A DNA stretch of 64,000 nucleotides. Source: Neorhizobium galegae bv. officinalis. GTDB taxonomy: Bacteria; Pseudomonadota; Alphaproteobacteria; Rhizobiales; Rhizobiaceae. Position 1 is the first letter of the stretch; every line of letters starts with the position of its first letter. The translations under genes were made by a program, and so were the position numbers. Of this stretch, positions 52,821 through 61,450 are shown piece after piece. Where the stretch lies: positions 1 to 64,000 of the forward strand of contig CCRI01000011.1 of assembly GCA_000985875.1 (NCBI GenBank), written 5' to 3'. Below the pieces are notes generated by a model. That model was not told where the DNA came from and ran no database searches. It was given only the letters and a program-made list of their open reading frames with translations.

Positions 52821-54755
52821 ATGACCGACTACAACGGCGCCGTTCCGGCGATCGCCAAGGCATTGGCGAAACGGGGCTATGTTACGCTGACCCCCGTCCA
52901 GAAATCCATGCTCGACCCGGCTCTCATCCTCTCCGATGCGCTGGTTTCGGCGCAGACCGGCTCGGGCAAGACCGTGGCCTTTGGGCTTGCGATCGCACCG
53001 ACACTGCTCGGCGACGCGGAGAAGTTCGGCCCGGCGCGACAGCCCCTGGCGCTCGTCATTGCGCCCACCCGCGAACTGGCGATGCAGGTCACCCGCGAGT
53101 TGGAATGGCTCTACGAGATGACCGGTGCGGTCATCACCAGCTGCGTCGGCGGCATGGATATCCGCAGCGAACGGCGCGCGCTCGAACGCGGTGCCCATAT
53201 CGTCGTCGGCACGCCCGGCCGTCTCTGCGACCATATCCGACGCAACGCGCTCGACATGTCGGAGCTCAAGGTCGCCGTGCTTGACGAAGCGGACGAGATG
53301 CTCGACCTCGGCTTCCGCGAGGACTTGGAATTCATCCTGGAATCGGCCCCCGCCGAGCGGCGCACGCTGATGTTCTCGGCAACCGTGCCTGCCGCCATTG
53401 CCAAGCTCGCCAAGAGCTACCAGCGCGATGCGGTCCGCATCGCGACGTCTGCCGAGGAAAAGCAGCATGTCGATATCGAATATCGCGCGCTCACTGTGGC
53501 ATCGGCCGACCGTGAGAACGCGATCATCAACGTGCTTCGCTACTACGAAGCGACCAATGCGATCGTGTTCTGCTCGACGCGTGCGGCCGTCAACCATCTG
53601 ACGGCGCGGTTCAACAACCGCAATTTCGCGGTCGTGGCGCTCTCCGGCGAATTGACTCAGAACGAGCGGACCCATGCGCTGCAGGCGATGCGCGACGGAC
53701 GCGCCCGCGTCTGCATCGCGACCGACGTCGCCGCCCGCGGCATCGACCTGCCGGGTCTCGACCTCGTCATCCATGCCGACCTGCCGACCAATTCGGAAAC
53801 GCTGCTCCACCGCAGCGGCCGCACCGGCCGCGCCGGGCGCAAGGGCATCAGCGCGCTGATCGTGCCGGTCAATGCCCGCCGCAAGGCCGAGCGCCTGCTC
53901 GGCGGTGGCGGCATTTCCGCCACCTGGGCTCGTCCGCCGTCTGCCGAAGAGGTGACGCGCCGCGACGACGAGCGTCTGCTGGCCGATCCGATCTTTACCG
54001 AAAAGCCGCGCGAGGAAGAACAGGACCTCATCGCAAAGCTGGTCGAGAGCCATGGCGCGGAAAAGCTGGCTTCTGCCTTCGTCAATCTCTACCGCACCAA
54101 ATATTCGGCGCCCGAGGATCTGATCGAGGTCTCGGTGCAGCAGGATACCCGCAAGCCGCGCGAGCGCGCCGGCGGTGAGGGCGATTTCCCGATGACGCCG
54201 CGCCCGTCGCGCGACGAGTTCGGCCCCGCCGTGTGGTTCTCGCTGTCGGTCGGCCGCAAGCAGAATGCCGAGCCGCGCTGGCTGATCCCGATGCTCTGCC
54301 GCAACGGCAATGTCACCAAGCGCGAAATCGGCGCGATCAAGATGCAGCAGGACGAAACCTTCGTCGAGATTGCCGCCGATCACGCCGACGCCTTCATGCA
54401 GGCGGTCGGCAAGGACAAGGCGCTGGAGCGCGGCATTCGCGTCACCCGGCTGACCAGCGCCCCGGACCTCAGCCGTCCGGCACCGGCCAAGCCCTATGTC
54501 AAGAAGTCCTACGACGATCGCCCGAAAGAGCCTCGCGGCGATGACTGGTCGAAGGGCAAGTCGCGGAAGAATACGTCCAACGCGGCAGGCCCTGGCGGCC
54601 CCAAGGCAGCCGAGGCACGCGACGGAAAGCCCTTCAGCAAGGATGCCAAGCCGTTTCGCAAGGACGCTCAGCCCTTCAAGAAGGACGACAAGCCTTTCAA
54701 GAAGAAAGACAAGCCGAAACTGGCCAACAGCAGCAATTTCGAGCGCCGGAAATAG
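52821..54755 (+). CDS. deaD: DEAD-box RNA helicase with DbpA-like RNA-binding domain
   Basis: A 644-residue protein with Q-motif LTPVQKSMLDP, Walker A AQTGSGKT (44-51), PTRELAMQV, VLDEADEML, SAT, VFCSTRAAVNHL and HRSGRTGRAGRKG. A DbpA-type RNA-recognition domain is at about 475-555 (PRWLIPMLCRNGNVTKREI). The end is Lys-rich with KPF-x-KD repeats. DeaD-like helicases unwind RNA in ribosome assembly and cold adaptation. A short leader of 200 bases lies upstream. Confidence 0.93.
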   Translation: MTDYNGAVPAIAKALAKRGYVTLTPVQKSMLDPALILSDALVSAQTGSGKTVAFGLAIAPTLLGDAEKFGPARQPLALVIAPTRELAMQVTRELEWLYEMTGAVITSCVGGMDIRSERRALERGAHIVVGTPGRLCDHIRRNALDMSELKVAVLDEADEMLDLGFREDLEFILESAPAERRTLMFSATVPAAIAKLAKSYQRDAVRIATSAEEKQHVDIEYRALTVASADRENAIINVLRYYEATNAIVFCSTRAAVNHLTARFNNRNFAVVALSGELTQNERTHALQAMRDGRARVCIATDVAARGIDLPGLDLVIHADLPTNSETLLHRSGRTGRAGRKGISALIVPVNARRKAERLLGGGGISATWARPPSAEEVTRRDDERLLADPIFTEKPREEEQDLIAKLVESHGAEKLASAFVNLYRTKYSAPEDLIEVSVQQDTRKPRERAGGEGDFPMTPRPSRDEFGPAVWFSLSVGRKQNAEPRWLIPMLCRNGNVTKREIGAIKMQQDETFVEIAADHADAFMQAVGKDKALERGIRVTRLTSAPDLSRPAPAKPYVKKSYDDRPKEPRGDDWSKGKSRKNTSNAAGPGGPKAAEARDGKPFSKDAKPFRKDAQPFKKDDKPFKKKDKPKLANSSNFERRK

Positions 54756-54802
54756 GCCAGGCACAGCGTTGCCAACCGGAATTGCGAGATTTCAATGAGA
54801 TC

Positions 54803-54825
54803 AGGGGCGGCCCGAAGCCGCCCCT
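54803..54825. terminator. Terminator after deaD
   Basis: AGGGGCGGC, loop CCGAA and GCCGCCCCT followed by TTGTC. It lies 48 bases after deaD and 9 bases before the convergent dienelactone hydrolase stop, so may serve both. Confidence 0.75.
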
Positions 54826-54833
54826 TTGTCGTT

Positions 54834-55565
54834 TCAGAGGGTCTCTTCGAACAGGGTCAGCAGGCGCTTGAAATGGCGCTCGGAACCGTCCTTGTCGTAG
54901 ACGCTGTGGTCCGGCACCGCCCAGCCATGCGCCATGCCGGCATAGTTCTCGACCGCATGATCGACGCCAGCGACGCGAAAAGCCTCGGCGAAGCGGGCTG
55001 ACTGTTCCGGCGGAAAGCTGTTGTCGACGCCGGCGACGCCGACATAGACGCGGGCCTTGATCCTGTCCGCCAGCCTGTGCGGGCTATCTTCGGCGTCGCT
55101 TGCGAGATTGCCGCCGTGGAAACTCGCCGCCGCCTTGATGCGCTCCGGATAGTGGGCCGCGGCGGTGATCGCGCGGGCGCCGCCCATGCAGTAGCCGACC
55201 GTTCCGATCGCACCGGTGACGCCTTCGGCTTCCAGCGCTTCGATGAAGGCGGCGCCGTCCCGCGCCGTCAATGCCTGGGTGGCTGCCTGCATCATCGCCC
55301 TGATCCGGTTTTTTGAACTTTCCTCGCTGAAGGCGGTCCGGGCGTTGAATGGACCATATTCGCCGGAGCGGTAATAGAGGTCGGGAACGAGCACGGTGTA
55401 ACCGGCATCGGCGATGCGCTGGCCCATCCAGTAGAGGGATTCACGCGGTCCGAAGGCATCCATGTAGATGATGACGCCCTTGGTCGTTGCCGCACCGTCT
55501 TCCGGCTTGATGACGGCAGCCTTGGCGGTGCCGTCCTGGGTCCTGATTGCAATGTCGTGCTTCAT
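54834..55565 (-). CDS. Dienelactone hydrolase family protein
   Basis: A 243-residue alpha/beta hydrolase after GAGGATATTTTTC. The nucleophile is Cys in GTVGYCMGGARA, with the final His in GMAHGWAVPD and an Asp between. Cys in place of Ser is the mark of the dienelactone hydrolase family. It may act on lactones or be broader. No aromatic-catabolic genes are adjacent. Confidence 0.88.
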   Translation of the reverse strand: MKHDIAIRTQDGTAKAAVIKPEDGAATTKGVIIYMDAFGPRESLYWMGQRIADAGYTVLVPDLYYRSGEYGPFNARTAFSEESSKNRIRAMMQAATQALTARDGAAFIEALEAEGVTGAIGTVGYCMGGARAITAAAHYPERIKAAASFHGGNLASDAEDSPHRLADRIKARVYVGVAGVDNSFPPEQSARFAEAFRVAGVDHAVENYAGMAHGWAVPDHSVYDKDGSERHFKRLLTLFEETL

Positions 55566-55768
55566 GAAAAATATCCTCGCGCGCTTTCAAACCGGATGCC
55601 GGCAAACTCATGTCGGGTGCTGCCACCGCTTTTCAATAATCAATTCCAGGACCTCGACCAATGACAGAATTGTGAGGCCGGCCTTCGCGATTGCGGCTGG
55701 ACCGGCCTTTCGCATTGCCGCATGTTTTCGCCCGGGAATGAGCATGAACGCAGTTCATTGGGATCAGC

Positions 55769-56614
55769 ATGATGCTACGGGCTCTCGCACTCGGTCTTTC
55801 CGGCCTCCTCCTGTCCGCTTTCGCGGCGCTTGCCCAGGACGGCCTGCCCATCAGCCAATGCCAGGCGATCGCCCAGAAGCTGCCCGGCGTTACCTTCGCG
55901 AGCTTCAATCCCTCGGGCCTGCAGTTCGCCCAGGCGAAGAAGAACCTGGCGCTGGCCGAGAGGGAAGAGGTGAAGATCACCTTTGTCGGCCATTCCACCT
56001 ATTTTATCGAAACGCCTGAAGGGATCGGTATCGCCACCGACTATAGCGGCGCCTACCGGCCGTCGCGGCTGCCCGATGTGGCAACCATGAACAAGGCCCA
56101 TTCCACCCATTACACGATGAGCCCCGACGCCGGAATAAAGCACGTCCTGCATGGCTGGAGCGATGTCCCGGGCGAAAAGGCGCAGCATCGCGTCATGGTG
56201 GGGGATGTCTATGTCCGCAACGTCGTGTCGGATATCCGCAACTGGGGCGGCGGCATCGAGGAAAACGGCAATTCGATCTTCATCTTCGAGGTCGCGGGCC
56301 TCTGCATCGGCCATCTCGGTCATCTGCATTTCGAGCTGAACGAGGCCCAGTATACGGAGATCGGCCGCCTCGACATCCTGATGGTGCCGGTCGACGGCGG
56401 CCTCACGATGGGGGCGGATAGCATGAGCCGGGTCGTTCAGCGGCTGCGCTCGTCGCTCATCCTGCCGATGCACCGCTGGGGGCCGCCGCTCGACAATTTC
56501 ATCGCCATGTTCGACGCCAAGTTCGACATCGCCTATGCCAGGGAACCGACGATCCGGGTATCGATGCGCAGCCTGCCGAAAAAGCCGACGATATTGGTGC
56601 CGCAGGGGCTGTGA
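55769..56614 (+). CDS. Exported metallo-beta-lactamase-fold protein with altered metal motif
   Basis: A 281-residue protein with a signal peptide (MMLRALALGLSGLLLSAFAALA). The MBL-fold pattern is KITFVGHSTYFIETPEGIGIATD, then KAHSTHYT where the family normally has THxHxDH, then CIGHLGHLHFELN, ILMVPVDGG and ILPMHRWG. The Asp of the first metal motif is lost (AHSTHYT), so metal binding may be reduced or different. The UlaG-like branch hydrolyses ascorbate-type lactones. Catalysis is uncertain. Confidence 0.75.
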   Translation: MMLRALALGLSGLLLSAFAALAQDGLPISQCQAIAQKLPGVTFASFNPSGLQFAQAKKNLALAEREEVKITFVGHSTYFIETPEGIGIATDYSGAYRPSRLPDVATMNKAHSTHYTMSPDAGIKHVLHGWSDVPGEKAQHRVMVGDVYVRNVVSDIRNWGGGIEENGNSIFIFEVAGLCIGHLGHLHFELNEAQYTEIGRLDILMVPVDGGLTMGADSMSRVVQRLRSSLILPMHRWGPPLDNFIAMFDAKFDIAYAREPTIRVSMRSLPKKPTILVPQGL

Positions 56615-56637
56615 TCGCCCCCGCGGCCTTTTCCTGT

Positions 56638-57150
56638 TCAGTGGAACTGCGGGAAGGAGAGATGCTGCTTGACGCCGACATCCGGCATCTTCTCGTCATG
56701 CAGGTTGGCCTTGGCGATCTCCCAGCCGAATTTCAGGGTGCTGTCGGTTGAGGCCCAGATCTCAGCGTCGTCCACCCGGAAGGCGAGCAGGGTCAGAAGC
56801 GGGTCTTCCTTGCCGTGCTCAAACCAGGCCGAGGTCACGGCACTCCAATATTCGTCGATCTTGGCGCGATCGTTGCGGACTTCCAGCGTGCCGGACAGGC
56901 AGGCGTGGTAGTCGTGGTTTTTGCCGACGACGGAGAAATGAGCGCGGCTGCCGGTGCGGATGGCGCGTACCAGGTCGGTGTCGGCCTTGGTGAAGAACCA
57001 GATCGTGCTGGATTTCGGATCTGCATTCGGCGCCATCGGCTGGAAATGCATATGCGAGCCCTCGATGCCGAGCATGCCGGCATGGATGTTGTTGATCTCG
57101 TCCCAGAGCTGGCGTTCGGGTGCTTCGCGGGCTTCGGTCAGGCTTGCCAT
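56638..57150 (-). CDS. Pyridoxamine 5'-phosphate oxidase-like (general stress) protein
   Basis: The ATG at 57150 (AAGGAG, 7 bases) gives 170 residues. It has the split-barrel FMN-binding pattern (DPKSSTIWFFTKADTDLV, RAHFSVVGKNHDYHACLSG and DEYWSAVTSAWFEHG) with the family DDAEIWASTDS near the end. Members reduce or sequester flavin; many act in stress. Specific function unknown. Confidence 0.82.
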   Translation of the reverse strand: MASLTEAREAPERQLWDEINNIHAGMLGIEGSHMHFQPMAPNADPKSSTIWFFTKADTDLVRAIRTGSRAHFSVVGKNHDYHACLSGTLEVRNDRAKIDEYWSAVTSAWFEHGKEDPLLTLLAFRVDDAEIWASTDSTLKFGWEIAKANLHDEKMPDVGVKQHLSFPQFH

Positions 57151-57341
57151 CAATTATCTCCTTGTTGTTTGTCTCGGTGAACAAACGGCAAGGCTTTGGC
57201 TTTGTTCCTGGTCTTGTTTGCAGTCGGGCTTCAGGAAAAGCCCTGCCTTACCCTGGAATGCCCTTGAACGGGTCAGGCTTCGAAATTATAAGGCGCCATT
57301 CCAGAACGAGTTCCAGAACAAGCTAAAGTGTCAGGGGTGCC

Positions 57342-58088
57342 ATGGCTGGCCATTCACAGTTCAAAAACATCATGCACCGCAAGGGCAAGCAGGATTCGAT
57401 CCGGTCGAAGATGTTTTCCAAGCTTGCGCGCGAAATCACCGTCGCGGCCAAGACGGGTCTGCCTGATCCGACCATGAACGCGGCATTGCGCCTGGCGATC
57501 CAGAACGCCAAGGCGCAGTCCATGCCCAAGGACAATATCGACCGGGCGATCAAGAAGGCCTCCGGCTCGGATGCGGAAAACTACGATTCCGTCCGTTACG
57601 AGGGTTACGGTCCGGGCGGCACCGCCGTCATCGTCGAGGCGCTGACCGACAACCGCAACCGCACGGCCTCCAACGTCCGCTCGATCTTCACCAAGGCGGG
57701 CGGCGTGCTCGGTGAAACCGGCTCGGTTTCCTTCTCCTTCGACCATGTGGGCGAAATCACCTACAAGGCGAGCGTCGGCGATGCGGACAAGGTGATGGAA
57801 GCGGCGATCGAGGCGGGTGCCGACGATGTGACCACCGACGAGGACGGCCACACGATCATCTGCGCTTTCGAAAGCCTTGGCGAAGTGTCGAAGGCGCTCG
57901 AAGCGACGCTCGGCCAGGCCGAGACGGTCAAGGTGATCTGGCGGCCGCAGAACACGATCGAGGTGGACGAGGAGAAGGCGCAGTCGCTGCTGAAGCTCAT
58001 CGACAACCTCGAAGATGACGACGACGTGCAGAGCGTCTATTCGAACTTCGAGGTTTCCGAAGAGGTCATGGCCAAGCTTTCGGCCTGA
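57342..58088 (+). CDS. yebC: YebC/PmpR-type translation or transcription factor
   Basis: A 248-residue protein with the full YebC signature: AGHSQFKNIMHRKGKQD, FSKLAREITVAAK, NAALRLAIQNAKAQSMPK, YEGYGPGGTAVIVEALTDN and EVDEEKAQSLLKLIDNLEDD. YebC proteins were described as regulators and, recently, as factors that help ribosomes at proline stretches. Across bacteria it is a common neighbour of ruvCAB; here two minus-strand genes lie between. Confidence 0.95.
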   Translation: MAGHSQFKNIMHRKGKQDSIRSKMFSKLAREITVAAKTGLPDPTMNAALRLAIQNAKAQSMPKDNIDRAIKKASGSDAENYDSVRYEGYGPGGTAVIVEALTDNRNRTASNVRSIFTKAGGVLGETGSVSFSFDHVGEITYKASVGDADKVMEAAIEAGADDVTTDEDGHTIICAFESLGEVSKALEATLGQAETVKVIWRPQNTIEVDEEKAQSLLKLIDNLEDDDDVQSVYSNFEVSEEVMAKLSA

Positions 58089-58115
58089 TCCGTTCTCGAC
58101 CTCACGATTTTACCG

Positions 58116-58140
58116 GGCGGGCTGGCATGACCAGCCCGCC
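58116..58140 (+). terminator. Terminator after yebC
   Basis: GGCGGGCTGG, loop CATGA, CCAGCCCGCC then TTTGTTT, a 10-pair stem. It ends 7 bases before the convergent monooxygenase stop. Confidence 0.85.
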
Positions 58141-58146
58141 TTTGTT

Positions 58147-59148
58147 TCAGGCTCGAACCTTTTCCATCATCGGCAACGACGCGAACAATTCGACTGAGCG
58201 CAGCCGTGCATCGACATCGTGGATCGGCATCGAGATGATCAACTCGTCAGCGCCGGTTTCTCCCAGGAAATCCCTGAGTTTCGCCTCGACCGTCGCAACC
58301 GAGCCGACCGCTGCGTAACGCAGCGTGTGCTCGACGTTCATCTTTTCCATCGGCGTCCAGAGACCTTCCATGCTGTCGACGGGCTTCGGGAACCGGGTGC
58401 GGACGTTCTTGCGAAGATTGACGAACTGCTGCTGCGACGAGGTGAAGGCACGCTCCGCTTCGGCATCGGTTTCCGCCGCGACGCCCATGACGCCGACCAT
58501 CATGTAGGGCTTGTCGAGGTGGAGAGACGGCTGGAAACGGTCGCGATAGATCGAGATCGCTTCCATCAGCATGTCGGGCGCGAAATGCGAGGCAAACGCA
58601 TAGGGCAGGCCGAGCGCGGCTGCGAGATGGGCGCTGTAGACGCTCGATCCGAGCAGCCAGATCGGCACATGCGCATCCATGCCCGGCACGGCGAGCAGGC
58701 CCTGGTCCTTTTCGGGCGTGCCCAGCAGGCGCTGCAGTTCCAGAATGTCGTGCGGAAAACTTTCGGCGCCGGCATCGAGATTGCGGCGCAGCGCGCTTGC
58801 GGTGCGCATGTCGGTTCCCGGCGCCCGGCCGAGGCCGAGATCGACGCGGCCCGGAAGCAGCGCTTCCAGCGTGCCGAACTGTTCGGCGATGACGAGAGGG
58901 GAATGGTTGGGCAGCATGATGCCGCCGGAGCCGACGCGGATGGTCTTGGTCGCAGCGCCGACATGGGCGATCACCAGCGCGGTCGCGGCGCTCGCAATGC
59001 CCGGCATGCCGTGGTGCTCGGCGAGCCAGACACGTTTGTAGCCCTGCTCCTCGGCCTTGATCGCCAGGCGGCGGGACTGGTCGAGCGCGTCGCTCACGGA
59101 ATATCCTTCACCGACGGGTGAAAGATCGAGAATGGAAAAAGGGATCAT
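58147..59148 (-). CDS. Luciferase-like flavin-dependent monooxygenase
   Basis: I take the ATG at 59148 (MIPFSILDLSPVGEG; AGGA at 7 bases), giving 333 residues. Family landmarks: RVWLAEHHGMPGIASAATAL, IRVGSGGIMLPNHSPLVIAEQ and LEALLPGRVDLGLGRAPG. Enzymes of this group use reduced FMN supplied by a partner reductase. None is adjacent. It is probably a general oxidoreductase with unknown substrate. Confidence 0.88.
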   Translation of the reverse strand: MIPFSILDLSPVGEGYSVSDALDQSRRLAIKAEEQGYKRVWLAEHHGMPGIASAATALVIAHVGAATKTIRVGSGGIMLPNHSPLVIAEQFGTLEALLPGRVDLGLGRAPGTDMRTASALRRNLDAGAESFPHDILELQRLLGTPEKDQGLLAVPGMDAHVPIWLLGSSVYSAHLAAALGLPYAFASHFAPDMLMEAISIYRDRFQPSLHLDKPYMMVGVMGVAAETDAEAERAFTSSQQQFVNLRKNVRTRFPKPVDSMEGLWTPMEKMNVEHTLRYAAVGSVATVEAKLRDFLGETGADELIISMPIHDVDARLRSVELFASLPMMEKVRA

Positions 59149-59239
59149 CGGCACGTCCTGGAGGCGGAATAACTGACAGAGTGTTCCACTTATCTAGGCA
59201 GCCACGTCCAGAAATACGACCCTGCGGCCAACAGAAAAA

Positions 59240-59263
59240 CATGGGCCCAAAAAGGGGCCCATG
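59240..59263 (-). terminator. Terminator after the chemoreceptor-like gene
   Basis: CATGGGCCC, loop AAAAAG and GGGCCCATG form a nine-pair stem; on the minus strand TTTTTCTG follows. Confidence 0.8.
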
Positions 59264-59279
59264 CAGGGGCCTTCCGATG

Positions 59280-60692
59280 TTACGACTTGACCAGCCGGAG
59301 GTGCGAACCGGGTTTTGCGGGTTTGAGGCTCTCCGGTACCGCCACGCCTCCCGCGTGGAGGGTCGTGACCGGCGTGAAGCGCCCTGCATGATGGCCGATC
59401 GTCCCGATATCACGGTTCATGCGGCCGAGCGTCGCCGTCAGCGCATCGAGCGCGCCGATCTGGTCGCGGCTCGCCTTGGCAAGCGTGGTCATCGTGGTCC
59501 TGACGGCTGCGACCGCCTCGATCTCCTTCCCGGAACTCGCCGCGATCGCATCCACACGGCCCTGCAAGGTATCGGCGTAGATCGTCATCGCAACCAGCTC
59601 TCCGCCCGCCTTGGCGACCGACCTGCCACCGACTTCGGCCGCTTCCGCCGAGCTGCGGGACAGGCCGGAGATCTCCTTCGCCGCTTCGGCGGCCCGCTCG
59701 GCAAGTGCACGGATTTCCTCGGCCACGGTCTTGAAATGGTTCTCGGCCTCACCCGAATGGGCCGCTTCCATGCCGGCGTTGAGGGCGAGCATATTGGCCT
59801 GGAAGGCGAGGTCCCGGATTGTCGCCGTGGCGGGCTCGATCTTCAGCGATGCCTTGCGGATGGCCTCCATCGCCACCGTTGCGGCCTGCATCATCTCCTT
59901 CGATGGACGCATGTCGAGCCGGGCATTGTGGGCGATGTCGGCAGTATGCTGCGCCTCCATCTTTCGCGCCTTCAGCATTTCGGCGAGCGCCCCGACATCG
60001 GCGGCGGTCTTGGCGAGGGCTGCCGTCAGGCGGCCGCCGGCCTCGGCCGTTTCCGCCATGCCGTCGCGGATCGTGGCGCAGGTCGAGTGAAGGCCATGGA
60101 CGCCGCTGCCGATCACGCCGAGCACCTCTTCGAGGGTCGTGAGGGCATGGTTGAAATCGGCGCGCAGACCCTCGTATTCTTCCGGGAACGGCATATCGAG
60201 CCGGACGGTGAGATCGCCGACCGCAAGGCGTCGCAGGCCGCCGTCGAGCGCTTCGACCACGGTCTTCAGATCGCGCGCCTCATCTCGGGCTGCCTCGATG
60301 TCACGCGCGTGGGCTTGTTCGGCAACCGCCTCCCGCTGTTCGCGGTCCTCTTCGTCCTCGATGAGGCGGGTGAGATGATCGTGGCAAAGCCGCTCCAGCG
60401 ACCGGGAGATCGAGCCGATTTCATCTGTGCGCGCCAGGTGTTCGGCTGGCACCGCCGCATGGCCGGCGGCGATCTGCGAAGCGGTTCCGGCAACCGTTCG
60501 CAACGGATTGATGAGCGCGCCGGCCAGAGTGACCGTGACGAGGGTCAGGGCGATCAACGACACCGCGATGCCCAGCATCTCGAAAGGCGTCTGTTCATCG
60601 GCGACATAAAAGAGGAGCCCCGCGAGAATCCCATTCTGCGCCAGCACGAGCCCGATCACCTTGACCGAAAGGGAATGATGTCTGCCTATCAT
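59280..60692 (-). CDS. Methyl-accepting chemotaxis-like protein without a ligand domain
   Basis: A 470-residue protein with GGAGG 5 bases ahead of its ATG. Two membrane helices (about 9-28 and 38-60) leave almost no periplasmic domain. HAMP-like segments follow (NPLRTVAGTASQIAAGH and RRLAVGDLTVRLDMPF), then a long signalling coil with the hairpin AFQANMLALNAGMEAAHSGE. The hairpin reads AENHFKTVAEEIRALAERA, with several changes from the normal CheA/CheW-contacting tip. It may sense membrane or internal cues, or have lost CheA coupling. Confidence 0.83.
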   Translation of the reverse strand: MIGRHHSLSVKVIGLVLAQNGILAGLLFYVADEQTPFEMLGIAVSLIALTLVTVTLAGALINPLRTVAGTASQIAAGHAAVPAEHLARTDEIGSISRSLERLCHDHLTRLIEDEEDREQREAVAEQAHARDIEAARDEARDLKTVVEALDGGLRRLAVGDLTVRLDMPFPEEYEGLRADFNHALTTLEEVLGVIGSGVHGLHSTCATIRDGMAETAEAGGRLTAALAKTAADVGALAEMLKARKMEAQHTADIAHNARLDMRPSKEMMQAATVAMEAIRKASLKIEPATATIRDLAFQANMLALNAGMEAAHSGEAENHFKTVAEEIRALAERAAEAAKEISGLSRSSAEAAEVGGRSVAKAGGELVAMTIYADTLQGRVDAIAASSGKEIEAVAAVRTTMTTLAKASRDQIGALDALTATLGRMNRDIGTIGHHAGRFTPVTTLHAGGVAVPESLKPAKPGSHLRLVKS

Positions 60693-60879
60693 GGCTGCCT
60701 CCTCACATCGCGTTCAAGCCGCGGAATTGCAACGCGCGGGGCGTTCAGCCGTTGCCGCCGGCAGGCTCAAAACGGGAAAACCTTCCCGACATGGTTACTC
60801 AAAGGTAAAGGGCAGCCCCAAGCCTCGTTTTCGGTTTGTTCACATTCTCATGGCACTGGATAGGGCTTCAGGATAGGGT

Positions 60880-61395
60880 ATGGGCATGACAGGCACGATT
60901 CGCATCATCGGCATCGACCCGGGGCTTCGCCGCACCGGCTGGGGCATTATCGAGACGCTCGGCAACAGCCTGAAATTCGTCGCGTCGGGCACCGTGACCT
61001 CCGACGGTGACATGGATCTCGCGTCCCGCCTCTGCCAATTGCACGACGGGCTGGCCGAAGTGGTGCATGCCTACCAGCCGGATGAGGCGGCCGTCGAACA
61101 GACCTTCGTCAACAAGGACGCAGTTGCGACGCTGAAGCTCGGCCAGGCGAGGGGCGTCGTCATGCTGGTGCCAGCACGGGCCGGGCTTCCGGTTGCCGAA
61201 TACGCGCCGAACGCGGTCAAGAAATCGGTGATCGGCGTCGGCCACGGCGAAAAACAGCAGATCCACATGATGCTGAAGATCCTGATGCCGAAGGCGGAGT
61301 TCAAGGGCAACGACGCGGCGGACGCGCTGGCGATCGCCATCTGCCACGCCCATAACCGCGGCGGCCAGCGCATGCGCGCGGCGCTCGCCGGCTAG
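60880..61395 (+). CDS. ruvC: Holliday junction resolvase RuvC
   Basis: A 171-residue protein; Mg-binding acids are Asp13 in IIGIDPGLRRTGWG, Glu73 in AAVEQTFVNKD and Asp145/Asp148 in KGNDAADALAIA. It cuts Holliday junctions made by RuvAB branch migration. Start at ATG 60880 or 60886. It is the first gene of the ruv locus. The LexA-type box lies only 4 bases after its stop, so ruvC may not be under that promoter. Confidence 0.96.
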   Translation: MGMTGTIRIIGIDPGLRRTGWGIIETLGNSLKFVASGTVTSDGDMDLASRLCQLHDGLAEVVHAYQPDEAAVEQTFVNKDAVATLKLGQARGVVMLVPARAGLPVAEYAPNAVKKSVIGVGHGEKQQIHMMLKILMPKAEFKGNDAADALAIAICHAHNRGGQRMRAALAG

Positions 61396-61398
61396 TTT

Positions 61399-61413
61399 GT
61401 TCTTGACTTGTTC
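61399..61413 (+). promoter_or_regulatory. LexA-type SOS box (GTTC-N7-GTTC)
   Basis: GTTC, seven bases (TTGACTT) and GTTC, the exact alphaproteobacterial LexA consensus. It overlaps a -35-like TTGACT at 61403-61408, ahead of the first toxin-antitoxin pair and ruvA. LexA bound here would block this promoter until DNA damage. Confidence 0.7.
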
Positions 61414-61431
61414 CGTGTGGGCCGGTAAGTA
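61403..61431 (+). promoter_or_regulatory. Promoter for the first toxin-antitoxin module
   Basis: TTGACT (61403-61408), a 17-base spacer and TAAGTA (61426-61431). It is embedded between the LexA-type box and the palindrome next to the antitoxin start. Confidence 0.55.
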
Positions 61432-61449
61432 ATACCTCAGAGGTATTAC
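61429..61449. promoter_or_regulatory. 21-bp palindrome, likely antitoxin operator
   Basis: GTAATACCTC, A, GAGGTATTAC: perfect ten-base arms around one base. It covers the ribosome site (GAGG) and ends one base before the antitoxin ATG at 61451, the usual position for autorepression. Confidence 0.7.
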
Positions 61450-61450
61450 C

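Noticed and set aside
52020..54764. A 914-codon minus-strand frame running from the nucleotidyltransferase gene through deaD
   Set aside because: Only the last 199 codons (52020-52619) show family motifs; the rest is antisense to the DEAD-box helicase, has no ribosome site and reads as low-complexity shadow.
60693..60879. LexA box upstream of ruvC
   Set aside because: GTTC occurs near 60710, 60751 and 60838, but none is followed by a second GTTC at seven bases; the only perfect box is downstream of ruvC.
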